In this document: in pieces, positions 42,577-50,995 of the stretch | How the letters are laid out: the number at the start of each line of letters is the position of its first letter | How positions within the stretch are numbered: position 1 is the stretch's first letter | Source of the DNA: Prevotella vespertina | GTDB lineage: Bacteria > Bacteroidota > Bacteroidia > Bacteroidales > Bacteroidaceae | Direction: 5' to 3' | NCBI RefSeq assembly: GCF_009728485.1 | Contig: NZ_VVIQ01000005.1 | Coordinates: forward strand, 62,001-126,000 | Length of the DNA stretch: 64,000 nt | Translations under genes and position numbers: made by a program | The notes under the pieces: model-generated | Told to the model about the DNA's origin: nothing | The model's database searches: none | Seen by the model: only the letters and a program-made list of their open reading frames with translations

Positions 42577-42981
42577 TTAGAATGGAAGGTCATCCTCTGG
42601 GCTTCCAGCACTCTCCTGTGTTGGAGGGAATGGAGCTTGTTGCGCAGCAGGTTGTGCTGGTTGTGGTGTGACAGGGGCAGCCGTTGCTGGTGCACCAGCC
42701 ATAACAGCAGCAGCATCTACACGCTGAATGTTCCATGCACGGATGTTATTGAACCAACGACCGTTATATTCGTGGGCATCAATATCAAAACTTACGATAA
42801 CCTCCTCACCAGTCTTAATAGCGAATTGCTCAATTCTATCGGCTCCAAAGATGTTGAAGACCATCTTCTTTGGGTACTGGTCATGTGTTTCTATGACATA
42901 TTCTTGTGACTTCCATGGTCCACGAGCAGAAGTACCCTCACGCGGAGCGAGGACTGCGATAATTTTACCTTGTAACTCCAT
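42577..42981 (-). CDS. DUF3127 protein with SSB-like C-terminal tip
   Basis: A 134-residue protein. Residues 1-90 form a compact beta-rich domain (LQGKIIAVLAPREGTSARGP, ETGEEVIVSFDIDAHEYNGRWFN pattern) that I recognise as DUF3127, probably an OB fold. A Pro/Ala/Gln-rich linker follows (about 95-122) and the protein ends in SPEDDLPF. This matches single-stranded DNA-binding protein: OB fold, disordered linker and an acidic tip ending DDxPF that recruits repair and replication proteins. It probably binds DNA or docks on the same partners. It is convergent to nuoN and divergent from dnaN. Confidence 0.85.
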   Translation of the reverse strand: MELQGKIIAVLAPREGTSARGPWKSQEYVIETHDQYPKKMVFNIFGADRIEQFAIKTGEEVIVSFDIDAHEYNGRWFNNIRAWNIQRVDAAAVMAGAPATAAPVTPQPAQPAAQQAPFPPTQESAGSPEDDLPF

Positions 42982-43072
42982 TGTCTGACTTTATTTTGGT
43001 TTCTTATTTATTTAAATGTGTTTGCGAAATTAATAAATTAGTTCTAAAAACGGAAACTTTCATACTTAAATT

Positions 43073-43102
43073 TTGTTTTTCACATCCTTTTTTGTATTTT
43101 TG
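43073..43102 (+). promoter_or_regulatory. promoter of dnaN
   Basis: TTG (43073-43075), a 19-base spacer and TATTTTTG (43095-43102), with a leader of about 85 bases to the dnaN start. Confidence 0.72.
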
Positions 43103-43193
43103 TGCGTTGAAGCGAAGAGCCTATGATATTACTTGTTAATGGTTCTACCTTCGTGATATTAAAGATTGAAATATTAACTAAAATAAGATACCA

Positions 43194-44318
43194 ATGAGGT
43201 TTAACCTTTCAAGCACTGCCTTGAGCAGCCGATTGTTGACACTCTCACGAGTAATTAATAGCAAGAATTCACTTCCGATTCTTGATTGTTTCCTCTTCGA
43301 GGTACATAATGGACAATTAACGATTACATCTTCTGATAGTGAGAATGTGATGTGTGGAACTTTGATTCTTGATAGTTGTGAAGGGGAAGGAGACTTCGCA
43401 GTTAACAATCAGACCATCCTTGATGCTGTGAAAGAACTCCCTGATCAGCCTCTCGCCCTTGATGTGAATTTCAATGAGATGAAGATTTATATCACTTATC
43501 AGAATGGCTCTTATAACTTCCCAATTCTCGGCGCTGATGAATATCCAAGAGTGCAGCCAATCTCTGATAATGCGTCTTCAATCACGATAGATGCAGCGAA
43601 ACTCTCTGATAGTATTAATCGATCAATCTTTGCAACAGCACAAGATGAGCTTCGCCCAGTGATGAATGGTATTTATTTTGATCTAACAAGTGACAGCTTG
43701 GCTATCGTTGCAAGTGATGGTCATAAGCTCGTTAGAAATAAGAACTACTCTATTAAGAGCGAGACTCCATCAGCTTTTATCCTGCCAAAGAAACCTGCAA
43801 CATTGTTGAAGACTGTCCTAGCTAAGGACGGAGGAGATGTTGTGATTCGCTTCGACAATCGCTTCGCTGACATCTCATTTGCTGATGGTAATTTGTCTTG
43901 TCGACTCATAGAAGGAAAGTATCCTAATTATAATAGTGTTATCCCACAGGACAATCCTAATAGAATCACAATCGACCGCAAATCACTGATTGGAGCTTTA
44001 CGTCGTGTGTTACCATTTGCTAGTGATTCATCACAGCTTATCCGTTTCCAGGTTTCTACTGGCTTGTTAGAGTTGAACGCTGAAGACATAGACTTCTCTA
44101 CAAGCGCAAAGGAGAGTGTTACTTGTGAATACGATGGTAATGCAATGAGTATAGGCTTTAAGGGCTCAAGCATGCTTGAGATATTAAACAACCTTGAGAG
44201 TGATGATGTAGTTATTCAGTTGGCTGATCCTTCACGAGCAGGAGTTATTGTTCCATGCGTACAACCAGAGAACGAAGACATACTCATGTTGATTATGCCA
44301 ATGCTGTTAAACGAATAA
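43194..44318 (+). CDS. dnaN: DNA polymerase III subunit beta (sliding clamp)
   Basis: A 374-residue ring-forming clamp with the usual three repeated domains of about 120 residues. NSKNSLPILDCFLFEV in domain 1, DELRPVMNGIYFDL in domain 2 and the C-terminal VIVPCVQPENEDILMLIMPM are characteristic. dnaA and recF are not adjacent and no origin features surround it, so it is a dispersed dnaN, as in many Bacteroidetes. Confidence 0.97.
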   Translation: MRFNLSSTALSSRLLTLSRVINSKNSLPILDCFLFEVHNGQLTITSSDSENVMCGTLILDSCEGEGDFAVNNQTILDAVKELPDQPLALDVNFNEMKIYITYQNGSYNFPILGADEYPRVQPISDNASSITIDAAKLSDSINRSIFATAQDELRPVMNGIYFDLTSDSLAIVASDGHKLVRNKNYSIKSETPSAFILPKKPATLLKTVLAKDGGDVVIRFDNRFADISFADGNLSCRLIEGKYPNYNSVIPQDNPNRITIDRKSLIGALRRVLPFASDSSQLIRFQVSTGLLELNAEDIDFSTSAKESVTCEYDGNAMSIGFKGSSMLEILNNLESDDVVIQLADPSRAGVIVPCVQPENEDILMLIMPMLLNE

Positions 44319-44350
44319 TAGGATATTCTAATAATATACATCTTACAGGG

Positions 44351-44383
44351 GGATGGCTATATCTCTAATAGATAGCCATCTCC
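44351..44383 (+). terminator. probable terminator of dnaN
   Basis: GATGGCTAT pairs with ATAGCCATC around an 11-base loop, followed by a pyrimidine run (TCCTTTCT) rather than pure T. Confidence 0.6.
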
Positions 44384-44416
44384 TTTCTAATTGTAGTAGG
44401 GCTTATAAGCAAGCGT

Positions 44417-45268
44417 ATGAAATTGAATTTGACGAAACCTTTAATAGTATTTGATCTGGAAACGACGGGGCTTGATTTGGTAGCTGATCGTATAATTCAG
44501 ATCTCATATATTAAAGTATATGTTGATGGGAAAGAGGAGAGAGAGAATTTCTTTATTAATCCAGGTAAACCTATTCCCGCAATTGTAACAGAATTGACAG
44601 GTATCTCCGATGAGGATGTTGCAGACGCACCAACATTCAAGCAGAAGGCAAGGGAGTTAGCCGATAAGTTCGCAGGTTGCGACTTTGCAGGATTTAATTC
44701 TAATCGTTTTGATGTACCAATGCTAGCAGAGGAGTTCTTGCGAGCTGGGATTGATTTCGACTTCTCTAAGTGTAGGTTGATTGATGCACAAAATATCTAT
44801 CATAAGATGGAACGCCGTAATCTTGCCGCCGCATATAAGTTCTATTGTGGGAGGAAGATGGAAGAAGACTTCGTAGCGCATCGTGCAGATCAAGATACGG
44901 AAGCTACCTGGCGTGTGTTACAAGGTGAAGTTGCCATGTATGCCCCAGGCAATCAAGAGGAAGAGCGTGTCCTCAATAATGATATGGACGAGTTAGCAGA
45001 GTTTTCGCGTATGAATGACTTTGTTGATTTTGCTGGGCGTATCGTATGGGAAGATATGAAGGATAAAGATGGTAAGACCCTTCTTGATGCTACTGGTAAA
45101 GCTCGTAAACATGAAGTATTCAACTTTGGTAAGTATAAGGGATGGGATGTTGCAGAAGTATTACACAAAGATCCTGGTTATTATAGTTGGATGTTAGCAA
45201 GTGACTTTACTTATAACACAAAACAGGTGTTGACACGTATTCGTTTACGTGAATTCAATAATAGATAA
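44417..45268 (+). CDS. DnaQ-like 3'-5' exonuclease with ExoX-like C-terminal domain
   Basis: A 283-residue DEDD exonuclease. FDLETTGLDL gives the first two acidic residues, GFNSNRFDVPML the third region, and AHRADQDTEATW the final HxAxxD. From about residue 235 a second small domain reads FNFGKYKGWDVAEVLHKDPG then YYSWMLAS, a pattern shared with exonuclease X-like proteins. It is likely a repair or proofreading nuclease rather than the replicative epsilon subunit. It heads the coaBC-DUF4835-recN-TPR gene string, 4 bases before the preferred coaBC start. Confidence 0.88.
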   Translation: MKLNLTKPLIVFDLETTGLDLVADRIIQISYIKVYVDGKEERENFFINPGKPIPAIVTELTGISDEDVADAPTFKQKARELADKFAGCDFAGFNSNRFDVPMLAEEFLRAGIDFDFSKCRLIDAQNIYHKMERRNLAAAYKFYCGRKMEEDFVAHRADQDTEATWRVLQGEVAMYAPGNQEEERVLNNDMDELAEFSRMNDFVDFAGRIVWEDMKDKDGKTLLDATGKARKHEVFNFGKYKGWDVAEVLHKDPGYYSWMLASDFTYNTKQVLTRIRLREFNNR

Positions 45269-45272
45269 TGGG

Positions 45273-46487
45273 ATGTTAGAAGGGAAGAAAATAGTTTTAG
45301 GCATAACAGGTTCTATAGCCGCATATAAGAGTTGTCTGCTTATACGTGAGCTAATAAAGAAAGGAGCCGAGGTTCAGGTCGTCATTACTCCTGCTGGAAA
45401 GGAGTTTATAACACCTATAACCCTCTCCGCACTTACACATAAACCCGTCATTAGTGAGTTCTTTTCTCAGAAGGATGGTACTTGGAATTCTCACGTCGAT
45501 TTGGGTTTGTGGGCTGATGCAATGATAATAGCCCCATGTACTGCTGCATCATTAGGCAAGATGGCGAATGGTGTTGCTGATAATATGCTTATAACAACCT
45601 ATCTTTCAATGAAAGCACCAGTATTCATAGCCCCTGCAATGGATTTGGATATGTATAAACATCCTTCAACGCAGAAGAATCTTGAGACATTACGTGGCTA
45701 TGGTAATCATATTATTGAGCCTGCTAATGGCTTTCTTGCGAGTGGATTAGAAGGGAAAGGTAGGATGGAGGAGCCAGAGAATATAGTGCAGTCTTTGGAG
45801 TATTTCTTCTCAGAAAGTATTACTTCTAAATATGCAGAAAGAGGGGATTTACAAGGTAAGACAATCCTTATTACGGCTGGTCCAACATATGAAAGACTTG
45901 ATCCAGTTCGCTTCATAGGCAATTATTCTTCGGGTAAGATGGGATTTGCTTTAGCTGAAAATTGTCTTCTGCGTGGTGCAAAGGTTATCCTTATAGCTGG
46001 TCCTGTAAGTTTGACTTGTTCTGCTGCTATAGAGCGAATAGATGTTGAAAGCTGTAATGAGATGTATGATGCTACGGTTAGGGAGTATCCTAAATGTGAT
46101 GCAGCTATCTTGTGTGCCGCAGTTGCTGACTTTCGTCCAGAGCAAATAGCAAAGCATAAGATTAAACGAGAAGGAGATAGTTTAGCACTCACATTAATAC
46201 CAACACAAGATATCGCTGCTACTATTGGAAAGATGAAAAGCGAGAAGCAATGCCTTGTGGTATTTGCATTAGAAACAAATGAAGAAGAGCGCAATGCACG
46301 TAAGAAGTTAGAGAGGAAGAGTGCTGATTTTATTGTGTTGAATTCAACAAGGATTCCTGGTACAACATTTCAATCGGATGATAATCAAATCACAATAATT
46401 AGTAAAGATAGAAAGAAGGTTTATGACAAGAAACCCAAGTCAGAAGTGGCTCGTGATATTATTGACGAGCTTGTTAGTTTGCTTTAG
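45273..46487 (+). CDS. coaBC: bifunctional phosphopantothenoylcysteine decarboxylase/phosphopantothenate-cysteine ligase
   Basis: Two consecutive steps of coenzyme A synthesis. The N-terminal flavoprotein (CoaC) has GITGSIAAYK, SHVDLGLWAD with active-site His, and PAMDLDMY. The C-terminal CoaB half has TAGPTYERLDPVRFIGNYSS and ILCAAVADFRP. In CoaC the loop usually written ACG-xx-GxGRM reads ASGLEGKGRM, without the Cys found in E. coli. I prefer the ATG at 45273, 4 bases after the exonuclease stop; an in-frame ATG at 45249 would overlap it. The 3' end overlaps the next gene by 65 bases. Confidence 0.94.
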   Translation: MLEGKKIVLGITGSIAAYKSCLLIRELIKKGAEVQVVITPAGKEFITPITLSALTHKPVISEFFSQKDGTWNSHVDLGLWADAMIIAPCTAASLGKMANGVADNMLITTYLSMKAPVFIAPAMDLDMYKHPSTQKNLETLRGYGNHIIEPANGFLASGLEGKGRMEEPENIVQSLEYFFSESITSKYAERGDLQGKTILITAGPTYERLDPVRFIGNYSSGKMGFALAENCLLRGAKVILIAGPVSLTCSAAIERIDVESCNEMYDATVREYPKCDAAILCAAVADFRPEQIAKHKIKREGDSLALTLIPTQDIAATIGKMKSEKQCLVVFALETNEEERNARKKLERKSADFIVLNSTRIPGTTFQSDDNQITIISKDRKKVYDKKPKSEVARDIIDELVSLL

Positions 46488-47349
46488 TAAGGATATTACT
46501 GCACAGGAACTACAAGCGAAAGTAACCATCAATCATAATCAAATTGAGGGTACTGATGCGTCTGTCTTTGAGAATCTTCAACAGACACTGGAACAGTTTA
46601 TCAATACGAGGCAATGGACTCATTATCAGTTTCAAAAGAATGAGCGTATTGCATGTAACTTCAATATTACAATAAACAAATATGATGTAAGCAATAACAT
46701 GTTTACTTGTACAGCATTGATACAAGCCAATCGTCCTGTTTATAATTCTGCCTATACTTCTACACTTTATAATAATCAAGATGGTGATTTCAATTTTACT
46801 TTTGCTCAATATGAACAGCTAGACTTTAATGAGGAAAATATAGACAATCAATTAACAGCTTTAATTGCTTATTATGCTTATCTCATTATAGGATTAGATC
46901 TTGATTCTTTCTCACCGATGGGTGGAGAAGATGTATTGCTTCGTTGTATGAACTTAACGAATAATGCACAGAATCTGAGTTTCACAGGTTGGAAGGCCTT
47001 TGATAGTTCTCGTAACCGGTTTGCTTTCATCAATGATTATTTAGATGGGGCTATGAAGCCTTTTCGTCAACTACAATATGATTACTATAGGACAGGATTA
47101 GACGAAATGGCAAATAATGCTGAACGTGGCAGAACGAATATTACGACTGCATTAGAGAACGATTTGAAGAAAGCACATGAGAACCGTCCTATAAGTATTC
47201 TTCCTCAAATATGGACAGACTATAAGAAGGATGAGTTAGCTAATATATATAAAGGTAAAGGCACACAGAAAGAGAAAGAACAAGTTTATGATATTCTCTT
47301 TGGAATTAATGCCAGTCAGAATATAACGTGGGATAAGATAAAGCAATAA
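46423..47349 (+). CDS. DUF4835 family exported protein
   Basis: A 308-residue protein with a signal peptide (WLVILLTSLLVCFSKDITAQ). The mature part has the order ELQAKVTINHNQIEGTD, FENLQQTLEQFINTRQWT, YYAYLIIGLDLDSFSPMGG and a helical C-terminus, the pattern of DUF4835. In Bacteroidetes this family commonly sits between coaBC and recN, as here. Its start lies 65 bases inside coaBC, an unusually long overlap. Molecular function unknown; cell-envelope location is likely. Confidence 0.85.
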   Translation: MTRNPSQKWLVILLTSLLVCFSKDITAQELQAKVTINHNQIEGTDASVFENLQQTLEQFINTRQWTHYQFQKNERIACNFNITINKYDVSNNMFTCTALIQANRPVYNSAYTSTLYNNQDGDFNFTFAQYEQLDFNEENIDNQLTALIAYYAYLIIGLDLDSFSPMGGEDVLLRCMNLTNNAQNLSFTGWKAFDSSRNRFAFINDYLDGAMKPFRQLQYDYYRTGLDEMANNAERGRTNITTALENDLKKAHENRPISILPQIWTDYKKDELANIYKGKGTQKEKEQVYDILFGINASQNITWDKIKQ

Positions 47350-47413
47350 GTTTATCTCTTTCAATATCTGAACTTAACAATTATCTAAAGTATTAAATAT
47401 AACTAGCAAGTAT

Positions 47414-49081
47414 ATGCTGAAACATCTATATATAAAGAACTTCACTTTAATAGATCAGTTAGATATAGCCTTTCACTCTGGTTTCTCTGTTATAACAGGT
47501 GAGACTGGAGCAGGAAAGAGTATTATTCTTGGTGCTATAGGTTTATTGCTGGGCAATAGGGCAGATAGTAAACAGATTAAACAAGGTGAGAAGAAATGTA
47601 CAATAGAAGCGCATTTTGACTTATCTCATTATGGTTTTGAATCTTTCTTTGAAGACAATGATATTGATTTTGAACCAGAAGATACTATTATACGTCGTGA
47701 ACTAACTGCTAGTGGCAAATCACGTGCTTTTATTAATGATACTCCCGTCTCCTTACAAATGATGCGCATACTAGGGGAGCAATTGATAGATATTCATTCT
47801 CAGCACCAGAACTTGCTTTTACAAAAGGATGATTTTCAATTGAATGTTGTTGATATTATAGCACAGGATAATGCAGCTCTCTCTGCTTATCATTCTTCTT
47901 ATCAACATTATAAGGAGTCCTTACAGCGTTTGTCTGACCTAAAAGAGCAGATTGCAAAAGCACAGGAGAATGAAGAGTTTATGCGCTTTCAGTTTAATGA
48001 ACTAGAGAGTGCTGGACTTGTAGAAGGAAGACAGCAGGAACTAGAACAGGAGAGTGAGACTCTATCTCATTCGGAAGATATAAAGACAGCATACTTTAAG
48101 GCAGATCATTTATTGAATGATGACGATAATGGAATTATTAATAAGTTAGGAGAAAGTCTAGATAGTCTTAGTAATATAGAGAACGTCTATCTAAAAGCAA
48201 AGGATGTGGTACAACGTTTATCGTCTGTTCATATAGAGTTAAAAGATATTTCAACTGAAGTTGGTAGCGAGGTAGAGAATATAGAGTTTGATCCTTCTCG
48301 TCTGGATAGTATCAATCAGCAGCTTGATCAGTTAAACACACTTGAGCAGAAATATCATGTTTCCACAGAGAAAGAGTTGATAGAGATTCGTGATAACATT
48401 GCAGAGCAATTACAGAGTATTGATAATAGCGATGAAGAACTTGAATCCTTGACAAAGAAAGTAGATGAAGAACTCAAGCTATGTACGGAGAAAGCTGCTA
48501 AGTTAACAGCATTACGCCTTAAAGCTGGTAAGGTAGTAGAGAAAGAAATGAGTCAACGATTGATACCTCTTGGTATTCCAAATGTCCGTTTCAAAGTCGA
48601 TATAACCTCAAAACCTTTGTCGCTGGATGGTGCAGATAAAGTGCAATTCCTGTTCTCTGCCAACACAAGTACTGCTATGGAACCTGTTGCACAAGTTGCC
48701 TCTGGTGGTGAGATAGCCCGTGTTATGTTGTCTTTGAAAGCAATGATTAGTGGAGCTGTAAAACTCCCAACGATTATCTTTGATGAAATTGATACTGGTG
48801 TGAGTGGTAAGATTGCTCAGAAGATGGCACTTATTATGCAAGAGATGGGTAATAATAATCGTCAGGTTATTTCGATTACGCATTTACCACAGATTGCAGC
48901 ATTAGGTAGCTCACATTATAAGGTTGAGAAAGAAGAAACGGTAGAAGGAACACGCAGTCACATGCGAGAATTAAATCAGGAGGAACGTGTCTGTGAGATT
49001 GCACAAATGCTTTCGGGTGCAGATATCTCTGATGCTGCTCTTCAGAATGCCCGTGAATTATTAAATCTTAGTCAGAAGTAA
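47414..49081 (+). CDS. recN: DNA repair protein RecN
   Basis: A 555-residue SMC-like ATPase acting in double-strand break repair. Walker A is GETGAGKSIILGAIGLLLG near the start. Two coiled-coil arms span about 160-210 and 290-370. The signature VASGGEIARVMLSLKAMI and Walker B LPTIIFDEIDTGVSGKIAQK are in the C-terminal lobe. Full length for the family. Confidence 0.95.
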   Translation: MLKHLYIKNFTLIDQLDIAFHSGFSVITGETGAGKSIILGAIGLLLGNRADSKQIKQGEKKCTIEAHFDLSHYGFESFFEDNDIDFEPEDTIIRRELTASGKSRAFINDTPVSLQMMRILGEQLIDIHSQHQNLLLQKDDFQLNVVDIIAQDNAALSAYHSSYQHYKESLQRLSDLKEQIAKAQENEEFMRFQFNELESAGLVEGRQQELEQESETLSHSEDIKTAYFKADHLLNDDDNGIINKLGESLDSLSNIENVYLKAKDVVQRLSSVHIELKDISTEVGSEVENIEFDPSRLDSINQQLDQLNTLEQKYHVSTEKELIEIRDNIAEQLQSIDNSDEELESLTKKVDEELKLCTEKAAKLTALRLKAGKVVEKEMSQRLIPLGIPNVRFKVDITSKPLSLDGADKVQFLFSANTSTAMEPVAQVASGGEIARVMLSLKAMISGAVKLPTIIFDEIDTGVSGKIAQKMALIMQEMGNNNRQVISITHLPQIAALGSSHYKVEKEETVEGTRSHMRELNQEERVCEIAQMLSGADISDAALQNARELLNLSQK

Positions 49082-49109
49082 ATATATAGTCCTTAATTAA
49101 ACATACACA

Positions 49110-50792
49110 ATGAAAGAAATAATGAATATGAGAACGGGAAGTTTCATACTGTCTCTTATCTTACTGTTGGGAGTTTCTCTCAATGTCTTGGCACAATCTT
49201 CAGCTGTGAAGAAAGTGGGCGATGCTGCTTTTACATTAACAACCTTCAAAGCTGATGGTAGTATCTTGGCTACCTCAAATGGTATTTGCATTAGTACTGA
49301 TGGTGTTGCAGTGAGTCCTTGGAAACCTTTTATAGGTGCTGATAAGGCTGTAATCATTGATGTCAAAGGACAGAAACATGATGTTGTTTGTTTACTTGGT
49401 GCCAATGAAATCTATGATATTGTGAAGTTCTGCGTTAGTGGGAAAATGAATGCAGCAACTCTTACCAATATTGTTTCTACTGGTGAAGAAACTTGGATTG
49501 TACCGATGGCAAAGAGTGGAACTCCAGAAAAGTCTAATGTTTCGAGTGTTGAGAAGTTTATGGATAAGTATAATTATACTATCCTTTCATCTTCTGCAAC
49601 GGATAAGTTGAATGGTGCCCCTGTTGTAAATACAAAGGGTCAGGTCATTGGACTCTTCAATGCTTCCGGCTCAAATAAGAGTGCAGTAGATGTCAACTAT
49701 GCAAAGGACTTCACATTGACGGGACTATCTCAAAATGATGCCACAATGAATCAGTGTAATCTTCGAATCGGTTTACCAAGTAAATTAGAGGATGCTCTTG
49801 TTGCGTTGATGTTATCTTCAGAGAAGTCGGCAAATATTCATGAGGAAACTATCAATGATTTCATTTCTAAATTCCCACAGGTTGCTGATGGCTACAATTC
49901 ACAAGCTAATGTATTGATTGGGAAATCAAATTTCATAGAGGCTGATAAAGTGCTACAAATGGCTATTGCGAAAGCAAATATGAAGGATGAGGCTTATTAT
50001 AATTATGCCAGAGCAATCTATTATAATACTGTAAATCCAGCAAATAAAGACAAGATGAAGGGAGTTGATTGGACACTTGATAAGGCTTTAGATCAGATTA
50101 AAAAGGCTTATGCTATTAAACCCCTTAATGCTTATCGTCATCTGCAAGCACAAATTATTTTCGCAAAAGGTGATTATGCAAATGCCTATAATGAGTTTGA
50201 CGCACTGACGAAGACAGATTTTAATAATCCAGAACTCTATCTTGAAATGGCACAGAGCCGTCAACACCTTGGTGCTTCTGATAAAGAACTCCTTGACTTG
50301 CTCAATAAGAGTATAGAACTTTGCGATACTCCTTATGTTGCAACTTCTGCACCTTATTTCTATATGCGTGGTCAGCAACTTGAAAAAATGGGAGAGTATC
50401 GTAAAGCAATGCAAGATTATTACACTTATGAATACTTCAATCAAGGACGCCTATCAGCCGATTTCTATTATATGCGTGAACAATGTGAGATAAAAGGGCG
50501 TTTATGGCAGCAAGCCTTACAAGATATTCTTATAGCCTCTCGCCTAGATCCCAAAGAAGCATTGTATCCTACTGAGGCTGGTAGTCTGTTGTTACGACTT
50601 AATAAAATGGATGCAGCTATCAGTGCAGCTCAACAAGCTATCCAACTCGACCCTTCACAAGCTGATGCTTATTTGATTCTTGGTATAGCCCAATGTGAGA
50701 ATAAGCAGAAAGAAGAGGGACTCAAGAATATACAGAAAGCAAAAGAATTAGGTAATTCGCAGGCTGACTCTTTCTTGAAGAAATATCAATAA
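49110..50792 (+). CDS. exported TPR protein with inactive trypsin-like domain
   Basis: A 560-residue protein with a signal peptide (cleavage near NVLA-Q). Residues 30-220 follow the plan of a trypsin/HtrA domain: ATSNGICISTDGVAVSP, where active enzymes have the His, and DKLNGAPVVNTKGQVIGLFN, where they have GNSGGP. Both His and Ser are missing, so it is probably a binding module. From about 255 to the end come tetratricopeptide repeats (AYYNYARAIYYN, ADAYLILGIAQCENKQKEEG). It likely scaffolds proteins in the periplasm. Last gene of the recN string, 28 bases after recN. Confidence 0.82.
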   Translation: MKEIMNMRTGSFILSLILLLGVSLNVLAQSSAVKKVGDAAFTLTTFKADGSILATSNGICISTDGVAVSPWKPFIGADKAVIIDVKGQKHDVVCLLGANEIYDIVKFCVSGKMNAATLTNIVSTGEETWIVPMAKSGTPEKSNVSSVEKFMDKYNYTILSSSATDKLNGAPVVNTKGQVIGLFNASGSNKSAVDVNYAKDFTLTGLSQNDATMNQCNLRIGLPSKLEDALVALMLSSEKSANIHEETINDFISKFPQVADGYNSQANVLIGKSNFIEADKVLQMAIAKANMKDEAYYNYARAIYYNTVNPANKDKMKGVDWTLDKALDQIKKAYAIKPLNAYRHLQAQIIFAKGDYANAYNEFDALTKTDFNNPELYLEMAQSRQHLGASDKELLDLLNKSIELCDTPYVATSAPYFYMRGQQLEKMGEYRKAMQDYYTYEYFNQGRLSADFYYMREQCEIKGRLWQQALQDILIASRLDPKEALYPTEAGSLLLRLNKMDAAISAAQQAIQLDPSQADAYLILGIAQCENKQKEEGLKNIQKAKELGNSQADSFLKKYQ

Positions 50793-50806
50793 ATATATTT
50801 GATAAT

Positions 50807-50837
50807 TTGGCTGTACGGAATTAAATCAGTACCTTTG
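50807..50837 (+). promoter_or_regulatory. promoter of tRNA-Arg
   Basis: TTG (50807-50809), a 20-base spacer and TACCTTTG (50830-50837). The tRNA begins 13 bases beyond the -7 box. Confidence 0.82.
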
Positions 50838-50850
50838 CACCCATAATGAT

Positions 50851-50925
50851 GGTTCCGTAGCTCAGTTGGATTAGAGCAACAGCCTTCTAAGCTGTGGGTC
50901 TTGGGTTCGAACCCCAACGGAATCA
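50851..50925 (+). tRNA. tRNA-Arg (anticodon TCT)
   Basis: A full cloverleaf can be drawn. The acceptor GGTTCCG/CGGAATC has one G-T pair, the D stem is GCTC/GAGC and the anticodon stem ACAGC/GCTGT has loop CTTCTAA (anticodon TCT, reading AGA). The T arm is TTGGG-TTCGAAC-CCCAA and the discriminator is A. The CCA end is not encoded. Confidence 0.96.
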
Positions 50926-50933
50926 CCTTTTGA

Positions 50934-50976
50934 AAAAAGTGTCTAAAACATTTGTTTTAGACACTTTTTCTTTTTT
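50934..50976. terminator. terminator of tRNA-Arg, probably bidirectional
   Basis: A perfect 16-bp stem (AAAAAGTGTCTAAAAC and its complement) with a 4-base loop is flanked by A and T runs. It lies between the tRNA and the convergent FAD-protein gene. Confidence 0.9.
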
Positions 50977-50995
50977 ATTAGACTGCAATGTATCT

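Noticed and set aside
43020..43193. Replication origin beside dnaN
   Set aside because: dnaA is not adjacent and no cluster of DnaA boxes (TTATCCACA-like) is seen.
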